From positions 1 to 64,000 of the forward strand of contig JAAWEL010000066.1 in NCBI GenBank assembly GCA_022794255.1: a DNA stretch of 64,000 bases, written 5' to 3'. The notes beneath the pieces were generated by a model that was given only the letters and a program-made list of their open reading frames with translations, did no database searches and was not told the origin of the DNA. The translations under genes and the position numbers were made by a program. Below are positions 44,467 to 51,769 of this stretch, piece by piece; position 1 is the first letter of the stretch, and every line of letters begins with the position of its first letter. The DNA comes from Lachnospiraceae bacterium (GTDB lineage Bacteria > Bacillota > Clostridia > Lachnospirales > Lachnospiraceae).

Positions 44467-45219
44467 ATGTACAAATTGTGGGAAGCATTAAAAGAGGCAA
44501 AGAAGTACCGGTGGGTGGAGCTGTCCCACTCCCTAAGCAATGACAGCCCATACTGGGCAGGGATTCCAGAAGGCTCGGTGGAGCTGGGAGTTACCTGTTT
44601 TGACTGGGGCAATGAGATGCTGGACTGCCTGATTCAGACTTTTAAGTTTCCGGGACAATTCGGAACACATATTGATTTTCCAGGACATTTCGTGAAAAAT
44701 CGGGAGCTGTCTGAGCATTATGGGGTAAAGGATCTGATTTTCCCTTTATGTGTGGTGGATGTGTCAGAGAAGGTGAAGGAGAATCCTTCCTATGTGGTCA
44801 CGGCAGAGGATATCCGGAAATATGAGGAACAATACGGTGCTATTCCGGATGGGGCTTTTGTGGCGATCCGCACGGACTGGTCTAAGAGATGGCCGGATAT
44901 GGATGCCCTCTCTGGGCTAGATGATGAGGGCGGGGAGAATTTCCCGGGATGGTCTATGGAGGCGCTTAAATATATCTATGAGGAGCGGAATGCTGCTGCC
45001 AACGGCCATGAGGCTCTGGACACAGATGCTTCTGTGGAGGCGGCTGCAGCAGGAGACTTAGCCTGTGAGCGGTATGTATTGGATCAGGGAAAGCTGCAGG
45101 TGGAGGTTCTTACCAATCTGGATCAGGTGGCAGCAGCAGGGGCTGTGGTGATTGTCTCCTATCCAAGGATTGAGGGGGCCACAGGTCTTCCGGCCCGGGT
45201 GTGGGCGATTACGGAGTAA
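44467..45219 (+). CDS. Cyclase-family hydrolase (kynurenine formamidase-like fold)
   Basis: A 250-residue cytoplasmic enzyme of the cyclase/formamidase family (PF04199 type). The metal-binding HxDxPxH motif is present as GTHIDFPGHF, preceded by ELSHSLSNDSPYW at the N-terminus. The C-terminal EGATGLPARVWAI follows the family pattern. Known members hydrolyse N-formylkynurenine, isatin, or related amides, and some act as Mn/Zn-dependent amidases with unknown substrates. AAGGGGG lies about seven bases before ATG 44467. It is 40 bases downstream of the FMN lipoprotein and may be co-transcribed. A strong terminator ends this region. Confidence 0.88.
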   Translation: MYKLWEALKEAKKYRWVELSHSLSNDSPYWAGIPEGSVELGVTCFDWGNEMLDCLIQTFKFPGQFGTHIDFPGHFVKNRELSEHYGVKDLIFPLCVVDVSEKVKENPSYVVTAEDIRKYEEQYGAIPDGAFVAIRTDWSKRWPDMDALSGLDDEGGENFPGWSMEALKYIYEERNAAANGHEALDTDASVEAAAAGDLACERYVLDQGKLQVEVLTNLDQVAAAGAVVIVSYPRIEGATGLPARVWAITE

Positions 45220-45238
45220 GTGTGAGCAAGAGATGATT

Positions 45239-45270
45239 CCGGGCCAGAGATTGTTCTGGCCCGGTTTTTT
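45239..45270 (+). terminator. Intrinsic terminator after the cyclase gene
   Basis: A perfect 10-bp stem CCGGGCCAGA / TCTGGCCCGG, six-base loop GATTGT, then six T. Confidence 0.93.
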
Positions 45271-45334
45271 ATATGGAGCAGTCTCCCTGTCAATAAAGAC
45301 TGAACCTGTGAGCTGCCCTTTGTAATAAAAATGC

Positions 45335-45397
45335 ATTTTATCTATGATTTGGCATAAAATAAATGTATTTTACCTATGATAAAATTCAGTATATATT
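45335..45397 (+). promoter_or_regulatory. Regulatory region of the dehydrogenase gene with two ATTTTA(C/T)CTATGAT repeats
   Basis: ATTTTATCTATGAT (45335-45348) and ATTTTACCTATGAT (45367-45380) are direct repeats exactly 32 bases apart. The second belongs to the inverted repeat ATTTTA-N7-TAAAAT (45367-45385) and overlaps a possible -35 (TTTACC 45369-45374) that is 17 bases from TATATT at 45392. The same TTTTACCTAT core occurs in the LysR/DUF6282 intergenic region at 47715-47726. Confidence 0.55.
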
Positions 45398-45464
45398 ATC
45401 TGTATAAACAACAAGGATGCAGGCACGGAAAAGAAATAAAATGCAAACAATGAGGAGGAGAAAA

Positions 45465-46631
45465 ATGAGCGATATTATACAGGCACAGGAAAAATTCGGG
45501 GAACTGATCCGGTCAGAATTTGAGCGGATTGAGCGGATGAAGCAGGATAATAAGGTGAAGGATTTTAGCAAGCTGAAAAAGATTGTGGTCGGGATTCTTC
45601 CCGGTGATGGCATTGGCCCGATTATTATGGAGCAGGCTCTGCGGGTGATTCGGGCTTTGATTCCTGAGGAGATTGAGAAGGGGAAGGTTGAGCTTCGGTT
45701 GATTGATGGGATGACCATTGAGAACCGGGCCGCAAAACTTCAAAGCCTGCCAGATGAGGTTTTTGAGGAGATCAGGAAATGTGATGTTCTCTTAAAAGGA
45801 CCCATGGTGACACCCAGGGCCGGGGAGCCGTGGCCCAATCTGGTCTCAGCCAATAGCTTGCTGCGGCGAGGCCTGGGATTGTTTGCAGCAGTGCGTCCCA
45901 TTCGGATTCCTGACAAGGGCATTGACTGGACCTTTTTCAGGGAGAATATTGAGGGGGAATATATCTGGGGAAATAAGGGAATCCAGGTAAATGAGGATCT
46001 GGCTGTGGATTTTAAAGTACAGACTCGGCAAGGAAGCGAGCGCATTGCCCGGGCAGCTTTTGCGTTTGCCAGAAAAAACGGCAAAAGGAATGTGACGATT
46101 GTCACCAAAGCCAATATCGTAAAGCTGGCAGATGGAAACTTTATTAAGGCTGTGAGAAAAGTAGGAGAGGAGTATCCGGAGATTGAGATTCAGGAGCGGC
46201 TGGTAGATGCCATGTGCGCCAAAATGCTGGATCCGGAGTTTAACAAGGGGATTGAGGTGGTGGTGCTTCCCAATCTGTATGGGGATATTGTCACAGATGT
46301 GGCGGCAGAGCACCAGGGCGGTCTAGGCACTGCTTCCTCCTCTAATATAGGCAATCAGTATGCCATGTTTGAGGCGATCCACGGTACAGCGCCCTATCTT
46401 ACGAGCCATGGAAGAGGGGAGTATGCGGATCCCAGTTCTCTGATCCGGGCAGCAGGCATGATGCTGGCGCATATCGGGTTTGTAAAGAAGAAGGAACTTT
46501 TGGAAAAGGCAATGGAGATCTGTACTGTGACGGAACGGAGAGTGGTGCTGACTACTTTTGCGGAAGATGCCAGCACAAAAGAATTTGCAGATTATGTGAT
46601 TAAGACCATTGAAACATTGAAGAAAGGATAA
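45465..46631 (+). CDS. Isocitrate/isopropylmalate/tartrate-type NAD(P)-dependent dehydrogenase
   Basis: A 388-residue beta-decarboxylating dehydrogenase. Motifs: GILPGDGIGPIIMEQALRV at the N-terminus; VRPIRIPDKGIDWTFFRENI as the substrate and metal region; NLYGDIVTDVAAEHQGGLG (two catalytic aspartates). SSNIGNQYAMFEAIHGTAPYL follows; the usual HGTAPD is HGTAPY here. The family acts on isocitrate, homoisocitrate, isopropylmalate, or tartrate-like acids. ATG 45465 has GGAGGAG upstream; earlier in-frame codons lack it. The dehydrogenase lies upstream of a convergent LysR gene, whose other side starts a DUF6282/transporter operon; a shared motif links them. It is likely to oxidatively decarboxylate a 2-hydroxy acid (inference). 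Confidence 0.9.
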   Translation: MSDIIQAQEKFGELIRSEFERIERMKQDNKVKDFSKLKKIVVGILPGDGIGPIIMEQALRVIRALIPEEIEKGKVELRLIDGMTIENRAAKLQSLPDEVFEEIRKCDVLLKGPMVTPRAGEPWPNLVSANSLLRRGLGLFAAVRPIRIPDKGIDWTFFRENIEGEYIWGNKGIQVNEDLAVDFKVQTRQGSERIARAAFAFARKNGKRNVTIVTKANIVKLADGNFIKAVRKVGEEYPEIEIQERLVDAMCAKMLDPEFNKGIEVVVLPNLYGDIVTDVAAEHQGGLGTASSSNIGNQYAMFEAIHGTAPYLTSHGRGEYADPSSLIRAAGMMLAHIGFVKKKELLEKAMEICTVTERRVVLTTFAEDASTKEFADYVIKTIETLKKG

Positions 46632-46695
46632 AATGATTCCAATTTCTGCCAGAATATAGAGCAGCAGGGATGTGAGAAAAACGGTTTCCCTGCAG

Positions 46696-46731
46696 AGGGC
46701 ATGGGAAATATCTTTTAGCCATGCCCTTTTA
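46696..46731 (+). terminator. Intrinsic terminator of the dehydrogenase gene
   Basis: A 9-bp stem AGGGCATGG / CCATGCCCT around a 14-base loop, followed by TTTTATCCTTT. Confidence 0.7.
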
Positions 46732-46780
46732 TCCTTTAACACAGGTGCTTACGTCCATAGTAGAGAGCTGTAAAGATACA

Positions 46781-47683
46781 TCAGGACAAGGATTCCCGAA
46801 TCACTTTTCCTAAGGCAAGGGCAGCTTTTGACTGGTAGGTGGAATAGGGGTGAGCCAGTGCCAGCTCAAGAAATACGCCTTTTTCCCCAATGGACAGATA
46901 GAGCGTGTCCGGATAGTCCTGGGCGCAGGAATGGTAAGTGAAGGCAAGCCCCAAACCGGCCCGTGCCATGGCCACACCCAGATCCGCAGTGATGTTGGTA
47001 TTGTAGGCAATGGGCTTGATGCCGGCTTTCTCAAACTGGCGGCGGCTGTTGCTGCCGAGGATGGTGTCATAGTCACTTAAGATATATTCAAAAGAGGTTG
47101 TATCTTTAAGATCAACCCAATAATAGGGAGAGTTTTCCCTTTTATGTGCAAATTCCATGACTGGATGATTGCGGTTAGCCACAATAAATATCTCATCCTT
47201 TTTTATAAATTCTACCTCGTGGGTCAGCCGGGTTAGGGGGAGGGCTACAATGGCCAGATCAATCGAACCCTCAATCAGACGGTCCTCTAAGGCCATGCTG
47301 TTTTGTTCCACAATATCAACCCGGATTCCGGGATATTTCTCATAAAAGCTGGTTAAGATTTTGGGCAGCATATACCTGCCCCGGAAGGAGCTGATGCCAA
47401 GAATCACGCTTCCTCCGTGGAGTCCTGCCATGTCCCACAGTTCATTTTGTACCAGACGATAGTGGGTAAGGATGGTGCGGGCATTATCAATAAAAAGCGT
47501 TCCGGCGGAGGTGGGACGGATCCCCTTGGAAGTGCGTATAAACAGGGGAAGCCCCAGCTCGGATTCATATTGCTGCAAGAACTGGCTTAAGCTGGACTGG
47601 GCCATATAAAGCTTGTCAGCAGCCCGGGAAATACTGCCTTCCTCTGCCAGGGTGACAATGTATTTGAGTTCCTTTAAATGCAT
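46781..47683 (-). CDS. LysR-family transcriptional regulator
   Basis: A 300-residue regulator with a single winged helix (MHLKELKYIVTLAEEGSISR, AADKLYMAQSSLSQFLQQYE) and the effector domain from about residue 90. The reading frame begins at 47692, but ATG 47683 has AAGGGGG at a spacing of nine bases and gives the typical start. It is divergent from the DUF6282/MatC-like operon and convergent with the dehydrogenase gene. A TTTTACCTATAG motif overlaps its promoter and is shared with the dehydrogenase promoter, so autorepression and control of both units is proposed. The inducer is probably the acid substrate. Confidence 0.92.
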   Translation of the reverse strand: MHLKELKYIVTLAEEGSISRAADKLYMAQSSLSQFLQQYESELGLPLFIRTSKGIRPTSAGTLFIDNARTILTHYRLVQNELWDMAGLHGGSVILGISSFRGRYMLPKILTSFYEKYPGIRVDIVEQNSMALEDRLIEGSIDLAIVALPLTRLTHEVEFIKKDEIFIVANRNHPVMEFAHKRENSPYYWVDLKDTTSFEYILSDYDTILGSNSRRQFEKAGIKPIAYNTNITADLGVAMARAGLGLAFTYHSCAQDYPDTLYLSIGEKGVFLELALAHPYSTYQSKAALALGKVIRESLS

Positions 47684-47714
47684 ATTGGTCATCCCCCTTT
47701 TCTTTTGTTATCGG

Positions 47715-47755
47715 TTTTACCTATAGAGTATATATGGTATTTTCACTTTCATCAA
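47715..47755 (-). promoter_or_regulatory. Promoter of the LysR gene with overlapping TTTTACCTATAG motif
   Basis: Minus strand TTGATG (47755-47750) and TATACT (47732-47727), 17-base spacing. The TTTTACCTATAG motif (47715-47726) directly abuts the -10 and lies in an approximate palindrome (about 47719-47738). Confidence 0.6.
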
Positions 47756-47868
47756 TTTACAATTCATTATATGATAAAAACACATCAACGGCAAGGCAAA
47801 AAGCGGCAAAAATCGGGAAAGCCAAACCGTTGTAAAAGGGTACAAAAATCATAAGGAGGAAGGAAGAA

Positions 47869-48729
47869 ATGGGAAATGTATCTTTAAAGGGAGTCATTGA
47901 TATGCATGTGCATTCCAATCCGGATATCCGGCACCGGGCATACGATGACTTTGAACTGATGGAGGCAGGGATCCGGGTAGGAGCCAGGGCCATTGTGATC
48001 AAAACCCATCAGGGAACCACGGTGGACCGGGCATTTCTTTGCAATCGCCACAATCAGATTGTTCATCAGGGGGATAATGATTTTACCATGTTTGGAAGCG
48101 TTACTATGAACCGACAGATGGGAGGAATCAATCCCTGGGCAGTGGAAAGTGGTCTGAAGCTGGGGGCTAAGGTAATCTGGCTGCCTACCCAGTCTGCCCG
48201 CAATAATATGCTAAAGCAGAACCAGGATCCGTCCGGCTGCGTGGATGTGATCCGGGACGGAAAGGTAGTGCCTGAGCTGCTTAGCGTATTTCAGTTGGTA
48301 AAGGATTATGATGTGGTTTTGGGGACTGGTCATGTATCTCCTCAGGAATGCTTTGTAGTTGTGGAGGCTGCCAGAAATGCAGGAGTAAAAAAGCTGGTGG
48401 TGACTCATCCGGAGTGGTGGATGGTAGGCATGTCCTTAGAGGATCAGGTGCGGATCGTGAAGGATTATGATGTGATCTTAGAGCATTGCTTTGCTCAGCC
48501 CATGGGCGGCGGTAAATATAAGAGCAATCTGCCCATGAATCTGGAGGCGGTTCAGGCATGTGGGTACAAAAATGTGATGGTTTCCACAGATGGAGGACAG
48601 GTGGAGAATCCAAACTGGGAAATCGCCTTAGAACAGTATATGCAGTATCTTTTTGACCATGGAGTAGGGAAAGAGGAGCTTCGCTATATGACCCATGACA
48701 TCCAGGCAGGGCTTTTAGGAATTGCGTAA
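47869..48729 (+). CDS. DUF6282 family amidohydrolase-like hydrolase (paralog 2)
   Basis: A 286-residue paralog of the protein at 6630-7553. The metal motifs are preserved: DMHVHSNPD (Asp11, His13, His15), IKTHQG, TGHVSP, VTHPEWW, and STDGGQ. The middle part MGGINPWAVESGLKLGAKVI matches the first copy strongly. Length is slightly shorter because the first copy has an N-terminal extension of about 20 residues. AAGGAGGAAGG precedes ATG 47869. Followed after 12 bases by a dicarboxylate-type transporter gene. As in the other locus a DUF6282 protein is paired with a carboxylate transporter, with a central-metabolism-like enzyme nearby. Substrate unknown. Confidence 0.87.
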   Translation: MGNVSLKGVIDMHVHSNPDIRHRAYDDFELMEAGIRVGARAIVIKTHQGTTVDRAFLCNRHNQIVHQGDNDFTMFGSVTMNRQMGGINPWAVESGLKLGAKVIWLPTQSARNNMLKQNQDPSGCVDVIRDGKVVPELLSVFQLVKDYDVVLGTGHVSPQECFVVVEAARNAGVKKLVVTHPEWWMVGMSLEDQVRIVKDYDVILEHCFAQPMGGGKYKSNLPMNLEAVQACGYKNVMVSTDGGQVENPNWEIALEQYMQYLFDHGVGKEELRYMTHDIQAGLLGIA

Positions 48730-48741
48730 AAGGAGGAAATT

Positions 48742-50037
48742 ATGCTGAGTGTATTGATAATCGGGGCGATTGCTTTGTCGGTTGCCATAGGATATAAGAC
48801 AAAGTTTAACACAGGATTTTTTGCCATTGTATTTGCTTATCTGATCGGCTGCTTTGCCATGGGGATGAAAACCAAGGCAGTGATTGCTGGCTGGCCTGTG
48901 AGTACCATGTTTGTGATATTTTCTGTCTCTCTGTTTTACAATTTTGCGCTGGTAAACGGCACACTGGAAAAAACAGCCCGGTATCTTTTGTATGCCTGCC
49001 GCAGATTTCCCGGGCTTTTGCCTTTTGCTCTGTATCTGGCCAGCGCGGGAATCGCCGCTTTAGGGGCAGGCTTCTTTACTGTAATGGCATTTATGGCCCC
49101 TATTACTATTTTGATCTGCAAGGAAGCAAAGATGGATCAGCTGACCGGTGCGGTGGCTATCAACTGTGGAGCCCTCTCAGGTGCTAACTTCATGACCAGC
49201 GGAAGCGGAATCATTTTTCGGGGACTGATGGAAGAGAATGGACTGGGAGAGGCAGCATTTTCCTATACAGCGGTGATTTTTGCAGGAAGCGTGCTCTTTT
49301 CTTTGCTGTTAATCGCTGCATTCCGTTATATTCCAAAAAACAACCGCAATATAGGCAAAGGAGTGACTTTTGAAAAACCGGAGGCATTTACAGATAAGCA
49401 GAAGATCAATCTGTACCTTATGATTGCCATGATTGCCGTGGTTTTGATTTTCCCGATTTTACATATTGTGATGCCCAATGCAGAGGTAATCACCTTTATC
49501 AACAGCAAAATGGATGTGGGACTGGTAGCGGTTATGTTCTCAGTTATTGCCATGTTTTTTGGGCTGGCGCCTCAGAAGGATGTGATTGCCAAGGTTCCAT
49601 GGAACACGATTATCATGATCTGCGGTGTGGGAATGCTGATTAATGTGGCGATTGAGGCCGGAACCATTGATCTTCTGGCAGCATGGGCGGGAAGCAGCCT
49701 GCCAACCTGGATTGTACCTATCGCTTTCAGTATCATAGGAGCAATCATGAGCTTTTTTTCCAGCACGCTGGGGGTGGTATGCCCCGCATTGTTTCCTTTG
49801 GTTCCCACGCTGGCAGGAACCACAGGAATCAACCCACTGATTCTCTTTGCCTGCATTGTGATCGGGGCACAGAGCTCAGCTATCTCACCTTTTTCTTCTG
49901 GCGGAAGCCTGGTTCTTGGTTCTTGCAGCACGGAAGAGGAGAGAAATGAGATGTTTCCCAAGTTGTTGTTTGTGGCAGTTCCGGCAAGTGTTATGTCAGC
50001 GGTGGTGTTTAACCTGATTCTGTCTCTTGTATTGTAA
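48742..50037 (+). CDS. MatC/SLC13-like dicarboxylate transporter
   Basis: A 431-residue membrane protein with about 12 hydrophobic segments. It belongs to the ion-transporter superfamily group that includes the malonate/dicarboxylate carrier MatC and other SLC13-like proteins. Characteristic features are the N-terminal AIALSVAIGYKTKFNTGFFA, the reentrant loop ALSGANFMTSGSGIIFRG, a second loop GAQSSAISPFSSGGSLVLG and NTIIMICGVGMLINVAIEAG. AGGAGG precedes ATG 48742. Co-transcribed with the DUF6282 paralog. It probably imports a di- or tricarboxylate for this locus. A strong terminator follows. Confidence 0.85.
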   Translation: MLSVLIIGAIALSVAIGYKTKFNTGFFAIVFAYLIGCFAMGMKTKAVIAGWPVSTMFVIFSVSLFYNFALVNGTLEKTARYLLYACRRFPGLLPFALYLASAGIAALGAGFFTVMAFMAPITILICKEAKMDQLTGAVAINCGALSGANFMTSGSGIIFRGLMEENGLGEAAFSYTAVIFAGSVLFSLLLIAAFRYIPKNNRNIGKGVTFEKPEAFTDKQKINLYLMIAMIAVVLIFPILHIVMPNAEVITFINSKMDVGLVAVMFSVIAMFFGLAPQKDVIAKVPWNTIIMICGVGMLINVAIEAGTIDLLAAWAGSSLPTWIVPIAFSIIGAIMSFFSSTLGVVCPALFPLVPTLAGTTGINPLILFACIVIGAQSSAISPFSSGGSLVLGSCSTEEERNEMFPKLLFVAVPASVMSAVVFNLILSLVL

Positions 50038-50059
50038 AATACAAGAATCTGAAAAATCC

Positions 50060-50107
50060 AAAACCCGGTTGCGCTCTCAAAAAGGCGCAGTCCGGGTTTT
50101 TCTTTTT
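50060..50107 (+). terminator. Intrinsic terminator after the MatC-like transporter
   Basis: AAAACCCGG (50060-50068) pairs with CCGGGTTTT (50092-50100), with an inner TGCGC/GCGCA helix. TTTTCTTTTT follows. Confidence 0.85.
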
Positions 50108-50423
50108 GGTTGCTTTCGATCTGTTTTAGGACAGTATGGGCAGTGACAGTCTCGCTACCCATATGAGATGGAATCTCTTGTAATAAGACAGAGGCAGGTT
50201 TGGGAACTGTATCTGGATTATTGATATAACACAGTCAAATGGTGGGAAAAGACTAAATGACTCTGCACAGGTTTTCGTTCTTTTCTTTCAATTTTTTTAT
50301 TTTTGTATTTTTTAATTATGAGATTAATTTCATAATATATAAAATAAATATACAGATATACCAATAAAATGAGTGGAAATTGGTATATAAATCACGAATT
50401 TATAACGAAAATCAAAAAGAATA

Positions 50424-50452
50424 TTGTAAAAATATATAAAATAATGTAAAAT
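50424..50452 (+). promoter_or_regulatory. Promoter of the sugar ABC operon
   Basis: TTGTAA (50424-50429), 17-base spacer, TAAAAT (50447-50452), about 130 bases before ATG 50580, in an AT-rich region. Confidence 0.5.
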
Positions 50453-50579
50453 AAAAAATGTAACAAAAACATGGAAACTGGGTTGCCACATTATAAGGAA
50501 AAAAGAAAGGATCAAAAATGTAGCAACCTGGAAGGTAAGGGAACCAGTAGGTAGGAACATCTCAAAAAAGGAGAAAAAA

Positions 50580-51632
50580 ATGAAAAAAGCAGCAGCAATC
50601 ATGATGGCAGCAGTGATGGTTATGTCTTTAGGAGCATGTGGAGGCTCTGACCAGTCAGCAGCTCCGGCAGCAGCTGAAACGAAGGCCGAGACTTCGGCAG
50701 ATGAGACCAAGGCAGAGGAGGCAAAGGATGAGCCGGCCGGGGATGCAGCGCAGACAGGAAATGTTTTGGAGGGCAAGACGGTAGGCTTTGCACAGACAGA
50801 CAGCATGTCTTCCTGGCGTACCACCGAGACGGATGACATTAAGAAATTTGTGGAAGATGCAGGAGGACAGTTTATTGTTAAAGATGCAGGCGGTGATATT
50901 GCCACACAGGAGTCAGATATTCGTGACCTGGTGGCAGCAGGAGTTGATTTCCTGGTAGTGGCTCCTCTGGAGGATAATGGCCTTCAGGGCGCTTTGCAGG
51001 AGGCTATGGAGAATGAGATTCCGGTTATTTTGGTAGACCGCGCCATTGCCGGCGAGGCAGGAACCCATTATACCACAGCGATTATGTCCGATTTTGTGTG
51101 GGAGGGAGAGCAGTGCGCCAAGGCGTTAATGGAGGCGCTGCCTGATGGAGGCAATGTGGTTATCATCAATGGTGGTTATGATTCCTCCACCTCCACAGAC
51201 CGTCAGGAAGGCTTTGTCAATGCCCTGGATGCGGCCAAGTACCCGGTGGTAGGAGAGCAGGATGGTGAGTGGCTGATGGATAAGGCTCAGTCTGTGATGG
51301 AAAATATCATCCAGGCTCAGGGCGGAGAGAACATTGACGCTGTATTTTGTGTGACAGATGATATGGTTCAGGGTGCTATGAACGCCATTGAGGCAGCCGG
51401 CCTGAAGCCAGGCGAGGATATTCTTACTCTTGGGATTGACGGAACAAGGGCAGCTTTTGAGGATATTGCCAGCGGTCGCCAGCTTGCTTCTTGTACCTGC
51501 ACCCCTTATTTTGGCGGGATCGTGGTTGAGACCATCACCAAGATCATCAACGGGGAAGAGCTTCCGGCTAATATTACAAATGAGGATACCCTCTACACCA
51601 AGGAAAATGTAGTAGTGGAATTAGGTTTCTAA
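50580..51632 (+). CDS. Sugar ABC transporter substrate-binding lipoprotein (RbsB/YtfQ type)
   Basis: A 350-residue exported lipoprotein. The signal peptide ends with SLGAC; Cys20 is lipidated. A Ala/Glu/Lys-rich linker of about 45 residues (AETKAETSADETKAEEAKDE) tethers the domain. The type I periplasmic-binding fold is clear: TVGFAQTDSMSSWRTTETDD, DLVAAGVDFLVVAPLEDNGL, VPVILVDRAIAG-type strand, LTLGIDGTRAAFEDIASGRQ. Ligand is a monosaccharide-type compound, not identifiable further. It is the first gene of the CUT2-type operon (SBP, fused ATPase, two permeases, GH2 glycosidase). GGAG is seven bases before ATG 50580. A strong hairpin after the gene probably reduces transcription into the ATPase gene. 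Confidence 0.92.
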   Translation: MKKAAAIMMAAVMVMSLGACGGSDQSAAPAAAETKAETSADETKAEEAKDEPAGDAAQTGNVLEGKTVGFAQTDSMSSWRTTETDDIKKFVEDAGGQFIVKDAGGDIATQESDIRDLVAAGVDFLVVAPLEDNGLQGALQEAMENEIPVILVDRAIAGEAGTHYTTAIMSDFVWEGEQCAKALMEALPDGGNVVIINGGYDSSTSTDRQEGFVNALDAAKYPVVGEQDGEWLMDKAQSVMENIIQAQGGENIDAVFCVTDDMVQGAMNAIEAAGLKPGEDILTLGIDGTRAAFEDIASGRQLASCTCTPYFGGIVVETITKIINGEELPANITNEDTLYTKENVVVELGF

Positions 51633-51655
51633 ACTCCGCTGTCCACACAATTAAA

Positions 51656-51694
51656 GCTGTTGCAAAAAGGTTTTGCAGCAGCTTTTTGCAACAG
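51656..51694 (+). terminator. Intercistronic attenuator with two alternative hairpins
   Basis: Hairpin A: GCTGTTGCAAAA (51656-51667) with TTTTGCAGCAGC (51671-51682), 12 bp with a 3-base loop, followed by TTTTT: a classic terminator. Hairpin B: CTGTTGCAAAAAG (51657-51669) with CTTTTTGCAACAG (51682-51694), 13 bp perfect. Both use the same left arm, so they exclude each other. Confidence 0.75.
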
Positions 51695-51721
51695 AGAAGG
51701 AATAGTCAGGTATGTAAGTGA

Positions 51722-51749
51722 CAGCTCAGACGGTTTGAGCTGCCGCATT
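51722..51749 (+). other. Second small hairpin before the ABC ATPase gene
   Basis: CAGCTCA / TGAGCTG (51722-51728 with 51736-51742), a 7-bp stem followed by CCGCATTTTT. It may be a weak second terminator or an mRNA-processing hairpin. Confidence 0.4.
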
Positions 51750-51769
51750 TTTAAGGAGGAAATGATCAT

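Larger units (their letters stand above)
50038..50579. other. Long intergenic region with terminator and AT-rich promoter
   Basis: 542 bases without a credible gene. The left end carries a terminator (50060-50107). The right 250 bases are very AT-rich (about 50280-50460) and contain the putative promoter at 50424-50452. Nothing else recognisable is seen. Confidence 0.55.
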
